DNA from: Hwanghaeella grinnelliae | GTDB lineage: Bacteria > Pseudomonadota > Alphaproteobacteria > UBA8366 > Aestuariispiraceae | Reading direction: 5' to 3' | Assembly: GCF_004005845.1 (NCBI RefSeq) | Contig: NZ_SADE01000001.1 | Coordinates: forward strand, 1,550,001 to 1,614,000 | DNA: 64,000 nt | In this document: positions 16,946 to 26,817 of the stretch, one piece after another | Layout: each line of letters opens with the position of its first letter | Position numbering within the stretch: position 1 is the first letter of the stretch | Notes under the pieces: model-generated | What the model was told of the DNA's origin: nothing | Seen by the model: the letters and a program-made list of their open reading frames with translations, nothing else | The model's database searches: none | Translations under genes and position numbers: made by a program

Positions 16946-18514
16946 ATGAAGACGATCAGGCATGTTCGGTTTTCCCCGGATTTCCGCTGGGCACGCTCGA
17001 CCGACGGCGAGGAGATCGCCTTCACGCGGTCGGAAGCCAAGGCCCTGACCTGCATCTCCGCTCAGCCCGGGGCCGTCGTTACCCGCAGCCAGATCCTGGA
17101 TGCCCTCTCGGAACCGGGATCGGAGAAGAACGACCGTACCGTCGATTTCCTGATCAACCGCATCCGGCGGAAGTTGGGGGACGATGCCAGGAACCCGCAG
17201 TATATCGGCAGCCGCTACGGCGAAGGATATGTCTGGCTTTCGGATTTGCGGCACCTGGCCACGGACGAGACGCCGACATTCTACGTGGTCGGGCCCATAC
17301 GGGGATTTTTCCCGACCGAAGAGGTCAGAACAACCATCCTTGAACTTGCGGACCATTTGACGGCGGCGCTGCAGGATCACTGCCGTGGGGATCAACACGT
17401 CGTTTTGGATCCCGACTACTACGATGCGGGCTATGCCGGGGCCGCGCGGCCTCGTTACCTGTTCGAAATCACGACCGTGTCGAACAGAAGCAATATGGGA
17501 TGCGTCCTGACCGTGAAGTCCACTGCTGCCGGTACCTTGATTGCGGCCGAAAGGATCGACCTGACGCATGGCGCTCGACTGGAAGAGCGGCATTTCAAAG
17601 AAATCGACCGTCTCGCACCGATCCTTCTGGCGAAGGTATGGAAGTCCGAGGCGACGCGAGGCGAAGACGTCCCGCTGCCGGTTGCGATGAACGATGTTTT
17701 CAACACCGAAGACGAAAAGGACAAGACTTGGCGCGATGCGGACAATCGGTTGCGGGAGCTTTTGAAAGACAATCCGCAAGATGACGAAACCAAGCTGATG
17801 TACGCGAACCATCTGCACAGCAAATACGTCGTGCTGGGGCCTGAGCTTTTTGCCAAGGGGGAGCAGAATTGCGAGGAGGATGAGCGAGAGATCGAACGTC
17901 TTGTCCTGGAAACGCTGCCTTTCGCGCAGACGCGGCCCGATTATTCGATCATGGCGGCGAAACTGCTGTATTTCCTAAATTCCGGCTATGGAAGCATGGC
18001 AACGGAACTGGCCGAATCTGCGCATGACGGCAGCACGAAGGTTGCCGCGTCACTCGCGGTGGTGGGGCAATTGCGCAGTTTCAACGGCCGGTTCGATGAA
18101 GCGCAGGAGTGTCTGGAGCAGGCGCGGAATCTGGCGAAAAAGGGGTCCGACTTCCACATCTATGTTCTGGTACTGCAATGTCAGATGTTGTTGGCGGCCA
18201 ACAACAGGAACGCCCTGAAGAAAACCCAACGAGAGCTCTACCGTTCACGCCCAGCGACGATCGTTTTCTTCGAACCGATTCTGACCGATCCGGCGAAACC
18301 GTCAATTCGGGCGCAGGCTGTAATCATGATGTTGTCCACCAAACGCGCGCGAGGACTTCTGCAGTACCTTTTCTATATAAGCGGCCGGTTGTTCGAGAAG
18401 GTCGAACACCGCGAAAACATGATGCGTGCGCCGCTCATCCTGTTGCGGAGACGGTTTGGTGACGCTGTGCTGACAGAGGAGATGCGCGCCGCTCTGCCGG
18501 GACTGACCGGTTGA
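16946..18514 (+). CDS. OmpR/CadC-type winged-helix regulator with TPR-like C-terminus
   Basis: 522 residues with a purine-rich RBS before ATG 16946. Residues 1-100 form an OmpR/PhoB winged helix: LTRSEAKAL-like segment (FTRSEAKALTCI), VVTRSQILDAL, RTVDFLINRIRRKLGDD, and IGSRYGEGYVW. No receiver domain precedes it and no membrane segment follows, unlike ToxR/CadC. A middle domain (110-240) is followed by TPR-like helices (about 250-500), including GRFDEAQECLEQARNLAKKG. Regulators of this build usually respond through protein contacts. It is divergent from the VPLPA-CTERM gene at 16712 and is the only regulator in the island. Confidence 0.82.
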   Translation: MKTIRHVRFSPDFRWARSTDGEEIAFTRSEAKALTCISAQPGAVVTRSQILDALSEPGSEKNDRTVDFLINRIRRKLGDDARNPQYIGSRYGEGYVWLSDLRHLATDETPTFYVVGPIRGFFPTEEVRTTILELADHLTAALQDHCRGDQHVVLDPDYYDAGYAGAARPRYLFEITTVSNRSNMGCVLTVKSTAAGTLIAAERIDLTHGARLEERHFKEIDRLAPILLAKVWKSEATRGEDVPLPVAMNDVFNTEDEKDKTWRDADNRLRELLKDNPQDDETKLMYANHLHSKYVVLGPELFAKGEQNCEEDEREIERLVLETLPFAQTRPDYSIMAAKLLYFLNSGYGSMATELAESAHDGSTKVAASLAVVGQLRSFNGRFDEAQECLEQARNLAKKGSDFHIYVLVLQCQMLLAANNRNALKKTQRELYRSRPATIVFFEPILTDPAKPSIRAQAVIMMLSTKRARGLLQYLFYISGRLFEKVEHRENMMRAPLILLRRRFGDAVLTEEMRAALPGLTG

Positions 18515-18548
18515 CAATTCGTTCGCCCATCGGGCGAAGGCGACCGCC

Positions 18549-18770
18549 GGCAAATGGCTGATGCAGGTGGGCACGCTGTCGGGCACCTCCGTCGCCGCCG
18601 TCGCGCCAGAGATGTTCGAGGTGATCTTCACCGACCGGGACATCACGAACTATCGCGACGTGGTGGCGGCGGATGCAAAGAAACTCGCCGCCTAAAACGA
18701 GGTGTTGCGCGACAGGGGCCTCTTCAAGTCCGACGGCAAGACCTACATCGCCCTCGCGCTGACTGAAGAG
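18549..18770 (+). pseudogene. Decayed partial copy of the class III aminotransferase gene (intact copy at 9616-10884)
   Basis: This stretch matches the 3' part of the intact gene twice: 18549-18608 matches roughly 10480-10525, and 18609-18770 matches roughly 10661-10823, at about 90% identity by eye, with the 140 or so bases in between deleted. A TAT codon has become TAA in frame (GCCGCCTAA), and the copy ends before the natural stop. Most base differences fall at third codon positions, so the parent gene evolved under selection before it decayed. It marks the right edge of the accessory island. Confidence 0.88.
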
Positions 18771-18887
18771 CCATGAAGATAGCGAATGCAGGCTGTGAAG
18801 AGTTAAAAGCGCGCTTTTCGTTGCCTGCAAGTCGAACGCATGGTTTTAGTGCAGGCGCTTCTTTTGGAAACACTTGGTGAGTTTGTG

Positions 18888-19673
18888 ATGAGTTACATGC
18901 GACACGATAGCGAAAGGCCCTTTGGTCTTCCGATCAGGAAACTGACAGCCACTGTCTGTTTTATGATTGTTGCGGTCGCATTGTTCGGCTGCAAACAAGG
19001 CCAGGACGTGAGAATACACTCGGAAAAGAAGTTCTCACTTCCGCAAAACGCACCGGATTTGGCCGGAACGTATCTGAGACTCGATACACAGGGCGAGTAT
19101 GTTCTGAAGCACCAAGGATTCAATGTTTTCGAGTTTATCGGCCCGACACAAAAACTGGATGCAAACGACTTGGCAGAGCTTCGCGAGACGCTAGGCGTTG
19201 AAGGCTATAAGTCGTTTGAGGAGGGGGTCAAGAAAGCTCAGAAGAGTGGACCGAGCGAAGAGTTGGAGCTGAGCGCCCAGGAAGTCGACAAAATCGTGGA
19301 ATGGATCAACGGCGGAACGATCTCCAGCAGAGATAGATTGCTTTTTTCGGCCGCGAAACTCGATCAAGATTTCATTGTGTTTCACGCGCTCAAGGAATTG
19401 GAACAAAGAATACAGTTCATCGATCTATTCTCTACAAACGTGAAGGTCAGTGATGTACTGCTCGGTCACTATGCCGGGGGAAATGAACTGGTGCTCTTTG
19501 ATATTGTTCCTTGTTTGAAAGAAGACTTTCGAAACGAATATGGCAAGCGCCTCAAATTCAATTCTTCCAAAGCTATTACCAAAGGAACATGGCAGGATTT
19601 GAAGCAGTTCTTGTTGAGTTGCGCCTCAAAAATCAAGCTTGATCCTGCCGTCCAGGTTTTGAAAATCCAATAG
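18888..19673 (+). CDS. Hypothetical lipoprotein
   Basis: 261 residues from ATG 18888; a frame from 18840 would add 16 residues. A signal sequence (KLTATVCFMIVAVALFGC) ends in a lipobox-like LFGC at about residue 34, so the mature protein would be lipid-anchored. The mature part is charged and helical with no motif I recognise. Its composition is AT-richer than the surrounding core genes. It sits between the aminotransferase relic and the DAO-family oxidase and may belong to the accessory island. Confidence 0.62.
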   Translation: MSYMRHDSERPFGLPIRKLTATVCFMIVAVALFGCKQGQDVRIHSEKKFSLPQNAPDLAGTYLRLDTQGEYVLKHQGFNVFEFIGPTQKLDANDLAELRETLGVEGYKSFEEGVKKAQKSGPSEELELSAQEVDKIVEWINGGTISSRDRLLFSAAKLDQDFIVFHALKELEQRIQFIDLFSTNVKVSDVLLGHYAGGNELVLFDIVPCLKEDFRNEYGKRLKFNSSKAITKGTWQDLKQFLLSCASKIKLDPAVQVLKIQ

Positions 19674-19771
19674 CCGCGGCATACCGTGGCCGGCGCAGGG
19701 GCCGTTAGCCGAACAGCCCCCAAAGCCGCCTCCAAACCGCCCCGGAACCACCCTCGGGCCACCCCCGAGTC

Positions 19772-20971
19772 CTAAGGTTTGAAATCCGTTTCGTAGAGGG
19801 CGGCGGCGCCGTTATTGCCCCCTAAATCCTGACCCAGGGCGACGGCCGCGCCGATGCGGCCCAGTTCATCGGAACATTTCGCGCTGGAACCGTTGCCGCC
19901 GATCAGCGTCGTGATGCGGTCTGTCTGCCGGGTGATGATCGGCCGGTCGGTTTCCGTATAGGTCGTGACGCAGCTTCCGCAGGTCACGCCCGCATCCCTC
20001 AGGCCGGGCATGATGCCGCGCAAGCCATCGGCCAGGCCGGCGGCGACATCGGGGTTTCCACCGGACCGGAACCACTCTTTGATGTCGTCGATGCTGTCCA
20101 GCACCACATCTTCCGGCTCTCCACCGATTTTCAGATAGGTTTTGCCGTCGGGATAGGCGACCGGCGGCAGGATATAGGAGTCCAACGATCTGTCGGGCGC
20201 GTCGTAGATCAGGGTCGGCATGTTTTTCAACCGTTCCGACTCCGCCGCGTCGACTTCCAGCAAGGCGATGGTCCGTGCGTAAACCTTCAGCGGGATCGGC
20301 TGGGCAAGCAATCCTTCCGCCTTGGAAAAACCACCGCAGGCGACGATGACATTCGCTGCTTCCACCTTAGACCCATCCGCGCAATGGACGCGCGCGGTAT
20401 CGCCTAATTCCTCGACCCGGGCGGCTTCAACGGGGAAAAGCGTCGCGCCCAGGCTTTCCGCTGCCGCGATCTGCGCGCGGACATGGGCGCGCGGGTTCAC
20501 GTAGCCGGCGTTCTTTGCCTCAAAGACAGCATGGACACCTTCGGGAAAGGCGAAAATGGGAAAGCGCTGCTGTAGGGCTGCTTCATCCAGGTAATCGTAC
20601 GCGATGCCGTGGGCGTCGCAGACCGCGCTGGAGTCCAGCATGAAGGTGCTGACCGGATTGTTCGGGTCGGCGGGACCCGCGATCAAGGACCCAACTTCAT
20701 GGAAGAAGCGCGTCTTGCCCTGTTCCTCGATTTCCGCATAGCGGGCGACGGATTCCATGGAAAGGCGCGACCAGTCCCGCTGGCCGTCGGCCCGGCGGGT
20801 GATCCGCGCCTGATCGTAATGGCTGGCGAAAACACCGGTATGGCTGGCGGTATCCTTCGGCTCCGGCGGGCCGATCAGCGCGACCGAAGCGCCGGATAAT
20901 GCCAAATGCCGGGCAGCGGCACTGCCCATCATACCCGCGCCGATAACGGCGACGTCGAATTGTGATGTCAT
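19772..20971 (-). CDS. FAD-dependent amine/amino-acid oxidase (DAO family, sarcosine oxidase-like)
   Basis: 399 residues from ATG 20971; a frame opening at 21070 adds 33 residues with no domain. The FAD-binding start is VAVIGAGMMGSAAARHLA (residues 5-22). Further DAO-family features are VIVACGGFSKAEG, ILPPVAYPDGKTYLKIGG, and CVTTYTETDRPII plus GGNGSSAKCSDELGRIGAALA-like ending. It resembles monomeric sarcosine or N-methyl amino acid oxidases. It is downstream of uvrA on the same strand but separated by a hairpin, so likely its own unit. Function fits the N-methyl amine catabolic genes at 5-11 kb, with the island lying between. Confidence 0.85.
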   Translation of the reverse strand: MTSQFDVAVIGAGMMGSAAARHLALSGASVALIGPPEPKDTASHTGVFASHYDQARITRRADGQRDWSRLSMESVARYAEIEEQGKTRFFHEVGSLIAGPADPNNPVSTFMLDSSAVCDAHGIAYDYLDEAALQQRFPIFAFPEGVHAVFEAKNAGYVNPRAHVRAQIAAAESLGATLFPVEAARVEELGDTARVHCADGSKVEAANVIVACGGFSKAEGLLAQPIPLKVYARTIALLEVDAAESERLKNMPTLIYDAPDRSLDSYILPPVAYPDGKTYLKIGGEPEDVVLDSIDDIKEWFRSGGNPDVAAGLADGLRGIMPGLRDAGVTCGSCVTTYTETDRPIITRQTDRITTLIGGNGSSAKCSDELGRIGAAVALGQDLGGNNGAAALYETDFKP

Positions 20972-21061
20972 GGTGGGGATCTCTCGAAAAAAAAACTGAG
21001 GGTCGGGTCGGGGTTGAGTTTGCCGTACCGCCGACCGGTCCCACAAGCATCGGGCGTGAAT

Positions 21062-21098
21062 AGCGGCCATTCCGATTTGAAACCCCGGAATGGCCGCT
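21062..21098 (-). terminator. Hairpin downstream of uvrA
   Basis: Perfect 12-bp arms AGCGGCCATTCC (21062-21073) and GGAATGGCCGCT (21087-21098) with a 13-base loop, six bases after the uvrA stop. No long T-run follows on either strand, so termination may be weak. Confidence 0.65.
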
Positions 21099-21103
21099 TG
21101 TTA

Positions 21104-23959
21104 TCAGCCCGCTTTTTTCTTCGCTTTTGCCGGTTTCGCCTTCACATACGGCCGCAGGTATTGGCCGGTATGGCTGCGGTCGACGGCGGCCACGTCTTCG
21201 GGCGTGCCCTGGGCCACGACTTCGCCACCCTTGTCGCCGCCTTCCGGGCCGATATCGATCACCCAGTCGGCGCATTTGATGACTTCAAGATTGTGTTCGA
21301 TGACCAGCACCGTGTTGCCGGTATCGACCAGTGCCTGAAGCACTTCCAGCAAGTTGCGCACATCCTCGAAATGCAGACCCGTGGTCGGCTCGTCCAGGAT
21401 ATACAGTGTCTTGCCCGTCGCCTTGCGGCTGAGTTCCTTGGCCAGTTTCACGCGCTGGGCCTCACCGCCCGAAAGCGTCGTCGCCTGCTGACCCACCTTG
21501 ATATAACCAAGGCCGACCCGTTGCAGTGTCACCATCTTGTCTCGGATGATCGGCACCGCCTTGAAGAACTCCGCCCCCTCATCGACCGTCATGTCCAGAA
21601 CATCGGAAATCGACTTGTCCCGGAACTGGATTTCCAGGGTTTCGCGGTTATAGCGCTTGCCCTTGCATTGGTCGCAGGTGACGTAGACGTCGGGCAGGAA
21701 GTGCATCTCGATCTTGATGACGCCGTCGCCCTGGCAGGCCTCGCACCTTCCGCCCTTGACGTTGAAGCTGAACCGGCCCGGCTGATAGCCGCGCGCCTTC
21801 GCTTCGGGCAGACCCGCGAACCACTCCCGGATCGGTGTAAAGGCGCCGGTATAGGTCGCCGGGTTGGACCGTGGCGTGCGGCCGATCGGCGATTGGTCGA
21901 TATCGATGACCTTGTCGATATAGCGGGTTCCGTCGATCCGCCGATACGGCTGCGGCGAGGTGCGGGCCTTCATCAGGTCGCGCGCCAGGGCCGCATAGAG
22001 GGTTTCGATCACGAAGGTGGATTTGCCGGACCCTGAAACACCGGTCACGCAGGTCAGCGTGCCCAGCGGGACTTCCGCGGAAATGTTTTTCAGGTTGTTG
22101 CCGGTCGCGCCCGTCACTTCCAGGATCTGCCGCGGATGGCCGGGCCGGCGCGTCTTGGGTACCGAAATCTCCCGCCGTCCGGTGAGATAGGCGGCTGTGA
22201 TGCTCTCCTCGCACTGCATCACTTCCTCGGGCAGGCCGGCGGCGACCAGATGGCCGCCATGGATGCCGGCGCGCGGCCCCATATCGACCAGATAGTCGGC
22301 GGCGCGGATAGCTTCCTCGTCATGTTCGACGACGATCACCGTGTTGCCCAGGTCGCGCAGGCGCTTCAGCGTCGCCAGCAGGCGGTCGTTGTCGCGCTGA
22401 TGCAGGCCGATGGAGGGTTCGTCCAGAACATAGAGAACCCCGGTCAAGCCGGACCCGATTTGCGAGGCGAGGCGGATACGCTGGCTTTCCCCGCCCGACA
22501 AGGTGCCGGAATTACGGCTGAGCGACAGGTATTGCAAGCCGACATTGTTCAGGAAGCCCAGCCGCTCGTTGATTTCTTTCAGGATGCGATAGGCGATTTC
22601 CTTTTGCACCGGCGTCAGATGTTCTTCCAACCCGGTGAACCATTCGGCCGCATGCAGAATGGAAAGCCTGGATGCTTCCCCGATATGCTTGTCCCCGACC
22701 TTCACGGCCAGGGCTTCCTTCTTCAGGCGATAGCCGCCGCATTCGGCGCAGTCCGAGAAGGATTGGTATTTGGACAGTTCCTCACGGACCCAGGAACTGT
22801 CGGTTTCCTTCAACCGGCGTTCCATGTTGGGGATGACCCCTTCGAAACCCTTGGTCGTCGAATAGGACCGCATGCCGTCGTCATAGCGGAATTTGATCTT
22901 CTCTTCCGTGCCGTGAAGGATCGCATCCTGCACGTCCTCCGGCAGTTTTTCGAAGGCATCGGTCATGCTGACGCCAAAATGCTCGCAGATCGAGGTCAGC
23001 GTCTGGGTGTAATAGGGCGAGGAGGAATTCGACCAGGGTGCGATCGCCCCCTTGGCGAGCGACAGGGACCGGTCGGGCACCGTCATCTCCGCGTCGAAGG
23101 TCATTTCCGTGCCGATCCCGTCGCAGGCCGGGCAGGCCCCGAAGGGATTGTTGAAGGAAAACAGGCGTGGTTCGATTTCCTCAATCGTGAATCCGGAAAC
23201 CGGACAAGCGAACTTGGCGGAAAAGATCGTCTGTTCGCCATTTTCCGCGTTTTCCGCGAAAAGCAGGCCATCGGCCAGTTCCAGGGCGGTTTCAATGGAA
23301 TCCGCCAGCCGTGATTCCAGGCCCTCGCGAACGACGACGCGGTCGACCACCACTTCGATATTGTGCTTCAGCTTCTTGTCGAGGGCTGGGACTTCCTCGA
23401 TCTCGTACATTTTCCCGTCGACCTTCACGCGCTGGAAACCGCGTTTCTGAAGGTCGGCAAATTCCTTGCGGTATTCGCCCTTGCGCCCGCGCACCATGGG
23501 GGCCAGCAGGAACAGGCGCGTGCCTTCCGGCATGGCAACGATCCGGTCGACCATCTGGCTGACGGTCTGACTTTCGATCGGAAGCCCCGTCGCGGGCGAA
23601 TAGGGCACGCCGATCCGCGCCCAAAGCAGACGCATATAATCATAGATTTCCGTCACCGTGCCGACGGTGGAACGCGGGTTCTTGGACGTGGTCTTCTGTT
23701 CGATGGAGATCGCGGGCGACAGACCTTCGATCAGGTCGACATCCGGTTTCTGCATCATTTCAAGGAACTGGCGCGCATAGGCGGAGAGCGACTCCACATA
23801 GCGGCGCTGGCCGTCCGCATAAATCGTGTCGAAGGCAAGGGACGATTTACCCGACCCGCTGAGACCGGTGATTACCACCAGTTGGTCGCGGGGAAGGTCA
23901 ACGTCTACGTTCTTCAGGTTATGTTCGCGCGCGCCGCGCACACGGATTGTCGGCGTCAT
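21104..23959 (-). CDS. uvrA: Excinuclease ABC subunit A
   Basis: 951 residues, the normal length. It is the damage-recognition ATPase of nucleotide excision repair and works as a dimer with UvrB in the cytoplasm. Two ABC modules are visible: Walker [10 protein letters not shown] near residue 35 and GVSGSGKST near 650, signature segments LSGGESQRI and LSGGEAQRV, and Walker B with [12 protein letters not shown] and [12 protein letters not shown]. Zinc-finger pairs are visible as CPACDG and CEACQGDG...CDQCKGKRY. The conserved N-terminus REHNLKNV supports the ATG. No LexA-type GTTC-N7-GTTC box was found upstream by eye. Confidence 0.98.
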   Translation of the reverse strand: MTPTIRVRGAREHNLKNVDVDLPRDQLVVITGLSGSGKSSLAFDTIYADGQRRYVESLSAYARQFLEMMQKPDVDLIEGLSPAISIEQKTTSKNPRSTVGTVTEIYDYMRLLWARIGVPYSPATGLPIESQTVSQMVDRIVAMPEGTRLFLLAPMVRGRKGEYRKEFADLQKRGFQRVKVDGKMYEIEEVPALDKKLKHNIEVVVDRVVVREGLESRLADSIETALELADGLLFAENAENGEQTIFSAKFACPVSGFTIEEIEPRLFSFNNPFGACPACDGIGTEMTFDAEMTVPDRSLSLAKGAIAPWSNSSSPYYTQTLTSICEHFGVSMTDAFEKLPEDVQDAILHGTEEKIKFRYDDGMRSYSTTKGFEGVIPNMERRLKETDSSWVREELSKYQSFSDCAECGGYRLKKEALAVKVGDKHIGEASRLSILHAAEWFTGLEEHLTPVQKEIAYRILKEINERLGFLNNVGLQYLSLSRNSGTLSGGESQRIRLASQIGSGLTGVLYVLDEPSIGLHQRDNDRLLATLKRLRDLGNTVIVVEHDEEAIRAADYLVDMGPRAGIHGGHLVAAGLPEEVMQCEESITAAYLTGRREISVPKTRRPGHPRQILEVTGATGNNLKNISAEVPLGTLTCVTGVSGSGKSTFVIETLYAALARDLMKARTSPQPYRRIDGTRYIDKVIDIDQSPIGRTPRSNPATYTGAFTPIREWFAGLPEAKARGYQPGRFSFNVKGGRCEACQGDGVIKIEMHFLPDVYVTCDQCKGKRYNRETLEIQFRDKSISDVLDMTVDEGAEFFKAVPIIRDKMVTLQRVGLGYIKVGQQATTLSGGEAQRVKLAKELSRKATGKTLYILDEPTTGLHFEDVRNLLEVLQALVDTGNTVLVIEHNLEVIKCADWVIDIGPEGGDKGGEVVAQGTPEDVAAVDRSHTGQYLRPYVKAKPAKAKKKAG

Positions 23960-24241
23960 TCGGCTCCACCCAAGGGGTTTAGAGGGAAATTACATATGGC
24001 GTGTGGGTACGCCGGGGGTGCGTACTATATAGTCCTACGCCCGTGCATACGAGGGTGGATTTAAGATTTTTTGGTCAGGGCCCCTTTCAAAGGGCTAATG
24101 TGGCGCGCTTAAGGGGCGTGTGATGCTTGCAAAGCCCTAATATTCAACGATAACGATGGGGTGCGGATATTCCGTCCCTGGACCGATCCGCCCTGTATGA
24201 GATGATGAGCTGTTACTTTTATTCAAGGGCCCATTCCAATA

Positions 24242-25822
24242 ATGGCTAAGGCGAACCGCGCACCGCGAGAAGACCATTGGGTGTTCCCAACCTCGGATGC
24301 CTTGACGCTGTTTGAAAGGTCGGTTTTGCCGATCTGGATATTCGACGTCGATCGTCATGCGATGTGGTGGGCGAATGATGCAGCCTTGAAATTTTGGAAC
24401 GCGGAGTCGCTGGACGCCTTGCTGGCGCGCGACTATTCCGCCGACAGCGCAACCGTCCGAAAGCGTTTGCGTGCAGTCGTCGATACGGCGCAAGCCGGCG
24501 ATAGCGTGGAAGATACCTGGACCCTCTATCCCAAAGGGGTGCCGACCCCGGTCCGCGGACGGATGACGCCGGTCCGTATCGATACCGACAATCGCAAGGG
24601 GATCATGTTCGAGGTTCACAAGATCGATAATCAGGTCTTGGAAGTGTCGGACCGCCGACTTGTCGAGGCAACTCGCTATACCACGGTGATGATCAGCTAT
24701 TTCGGTTTGGACGGAGAGCTTCTCTCGATGAATCCGGCGGCCATATATGCTTATGGTAATCAGCAAAGCCAAATCGCGGGTGGTAAGGTCGAGGAGAAAA
24801 ATCATTTTCTGACCCGGTTCAAGGACCGTGATCTTGGCCGCGCCCTGTTCGACCGGGCGAAAATGGGCGGCGAACCATCAGGCGAATACGAAGTCCGACT
24901 GACGCCCGACGGAATTTGGCACCGGATCGATCTGCATTTGGGCCGTGACCCGATAAACGGGGATGCTTGTATCATCGTTGTGGAAGAGGACGTCTCTTCC
25001 TTGAAAAAAGCGATGCTGGATCTGGAGAAACTCAACCGCACGCTTGAAGACAGGGTTGCCGAGCGGACGCGGGAATTGCAACAGGCGCAGCGCAAGGCAG
25101 AGGACGCCAACCGGGCGAAGTCCGACTTCCTGGCGCGGATGAGCCACGATTTGCGGACGCCGCTGAACGCCATCCTCGGTTTCTCACAAGTGCTATCCTC
25201 GAATGAGACGCAGGAACTGGCGGCGCTGAAGTTCCGGTCCTATGGCGGGGATATCAACACCTCGGCTCAACGTTTGCTGGAACTGGTGGACGACCTACTC
25301 GATCTGTCACGGATCGAGGCCGGGCAGTTCCCGGTCAATCCAGAGCCTTTGAACCTGGTCACCATGCTGGATGAGACGCTGCATATGTTTCGTCCGAGTT
25401 TTCCGGCGATATCGATTTCCATGGATCACAAGGATGTATCGGACCCGACTGTCGTATCCGACCGGCACGGTATCTCCCTCATCACGACCAACCTGATCTC
25501 CAATGCCTTCAAGTACACATCGGGCAAGGGTACGGTATCGATCACGATATCGGATGACCCGGATTCGGATGCCCGCATCGTTACCGTCGCGGATACGGGT
25601 GAAGGTATCGGCGCGGATGACTTGGAAAATATCTTCGAGCCTTACCAGCGCGGCAGCGCGACAACCTCGCAGAAAACAAAGGGAACGGGCCTCGGCCTCA
25701 GCATCTGCAGCCGCTTGGCGGATTTGCTGAAAATCGACCTGAAGATCGACTCCGATCTGGGCAAGGGAACGACCGCGACGCTGATCATCCCGAAAAAGCT
25801 GGAGCAGCCTGAAGAGGCATAG
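24242..25822 (+). CDS. PAS-domain sensor histidine kinase (soluble)
   Basis: 526 residues. Two PAS-like segments occupy about 15-130 and 140-250, followed by a short coiled coil (LEDRVAERTRELQQAQRKAED). The H-box MSHDLRTPLNAILGF places the phospho-acceptor His at residue 302. The ATPase motifs NLISNAFKYT, DTGEGI and GTGLGLSI are intact. No membrane segment is seen, so it senses a cytoplasmic signal. No receiver or response regulator is adjacent. Transcribed away from uvrA from a 282-base gap. The start is ATG 24242 with a weak RBS. Confidence 0.92.
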   Translation: MAKANRAPREDHWVFPTSDALTLFERSVLPIWIFDVDRHAMWWANDAALKFWNAESLDALLARDYSADSATVRKRLRAVVDTAQAGDSVEDTWTLYPKGVPTPVRGRMTPVRIDTDNRKGIMFEVHKIDNQVLEVSDRRLVEATRYTTVMISYFGLDGELLSMNPAAIYAYGNQQSQIAGGKVEEKNHFLTRFKDRDLGRALFDRAKMGGEPSGEYEVRLTPDGIWHRIDLHLGRDPINGDACIIVVEEDVSSLKKAMLDLEKLNRTLEDRVAERTRELQQAQRKAEDANRAKSDFLARMSHDLRTPLNAILGFSQVLSSNETQELAALKFRSYGGDINTSAQRLLELVDDLLDLSRIEAGQFPVNPEPLNLVTMLDETLHMFRPSFPAISISMDHKDVSDPTVVSDRHGISLITTNLISNAFKYTSGKGTVSITISDDPDSDARIVTVADTGEGIGADDLENIFEPYQRGSATTSQKTKGTGLGLSICSRLADLLKIDLKIDSDLGKGTTATLIIPKKLEQPEEA

Positions 25823-25839
25823 CGCGTCGGGCGCGATAG

Positions 25840-26538
25840 TCACCCGTACCGTTCTTCCTTCCATGGGTCGCCGCGATGGTGGTAGCCGCGGTTTTCCCAA
25901 TAGCCACCGGGATCACCCTCGGTGAACCAGATCTGCTTCACCCATTTGGCGCTTTTCCAGAAATACAGATGCGGCACGACAAGGCGTACCGGACCGCCAT
26001 GCTCCCGGGTGAGGGGCCGGCCTTCCCAATCGGTGGCGAGAAGCACGTCGGGCTGTTTCAGGTCGGTGAGGGTCAGCGCCGTTCCGAACCCGTCATGCCC
26101 CTTGAAGATTGCGTGGGTCGCTTGCGGTGCCGGTCGGGCGCGGTCCAGAAGCGCGGTCATCAGGATGCCGCGCCAGCGATTGTCGAACCGGGACCAGCCT
26201 GTGACGCAATGGATGTCACAAAGTTTGTCCACAGGACCGATGTTGTTGAATTCCTGCCAGTCCAGTTTCCCGGGGGCGGCGCATAGCCCACCCCAGGTGA
26301 TCGACCAGCTATTACGATCGATCAGCGGGCGGCTGCCCAGGTCGAGCACCGGGAAGGAGGTTACGCGTTCCTGTCCCGGCGGCAGGCGTTTGCGCCGGGC
26401 CGGGTCGGCCTGCCCGGTCAAGCGTTTCCCCTCAGCCACCGCCTGTTGTTTCACCGCGACAAGGCGCGGTTTGACGGGTATCGGGTCGAAACCGGGGGAC
26501 CGTTCGACGGGGTGGCGGAACCGGTCATAGAGGTTCAT
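25840..26538 (-). CDS. Sulfite oxidase-like molybdopterin-dependent oxidoreductase
   Basis: 232 residues, the size of the small family of sulfite-oxidase-like proteins that consist of the molybdopterin domain only. The likely Mo-ligand Cys is in IHCVTGWS (about residue 110); GGPVRLVVPHLYFWKSAKWVK and EGDPGGYWENRGYH match the conserved end of the fold. It lacks a Tat signal, so it appears cytoplasmic. No heme or dimerisation domain is present. It is convergent with the PAS kinase, 17 bases apart, and divergent from the liv operon. Substrate unknown. Confidence 0.85.
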   Translation of the reverse strand: MNLYDRFRHPVERSPGFDPIPVKPRLVAVKQQAVAEGKRLTGQADPARRKRLPPGQERVTSFPVLDLGSRPLIDRNSWSITWGGLCAAPGKLDWQEFNNIGPVDKLCDIHCVTGWSRFDNRWRGILMTALLDRARPAPQATHAIFKGHDGFGTALTLTDLKQPDVLLATDWEGRPLTREHGGPVRLVVPHLYFWKSAKWVKQIWFTEGDPGGYWENRGYHHRGDPWKEERYG

Positions 26539-26817
26539 GTTCTAGCCTAGTCTTCCATGAAAACGGGGCGGATTTCCGGGAACGGTACTCCAGTCCGGTG
26601 CAGCCCGCCAAACAAGCCCGCGTGAGCGGTTTGGCGACGGGCGCCGGGGCCATGAAAGGGGCTTTCGCGGCCCGGCGCATGGGGCTATAAGCGATTCAAA
26701 GATAGAGTGGCGGGTGCATCCAAACCGGCCGCAACAACAGGGGGCTTGAACGGTCGATTATCCGGAAAACCGGAAGGGAGCGTTCGGCAAGTCTAGGAGC
26801 CGGGAGTAACTCGTTTC

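Noticed and set aside
21014-23314. Long plus-strand frames (340 and 392 codons) opposite uvrA
   Set aside because: uvrA is certain on the minus strand; the opposite frames are composition artefacts.
23960-24241. LexA-type SOS box upstream of uvrA, or near ssb
   Set aside because: No GTTC-N7-GTTC (or its reverse complement) was found by eye in either promoter region.
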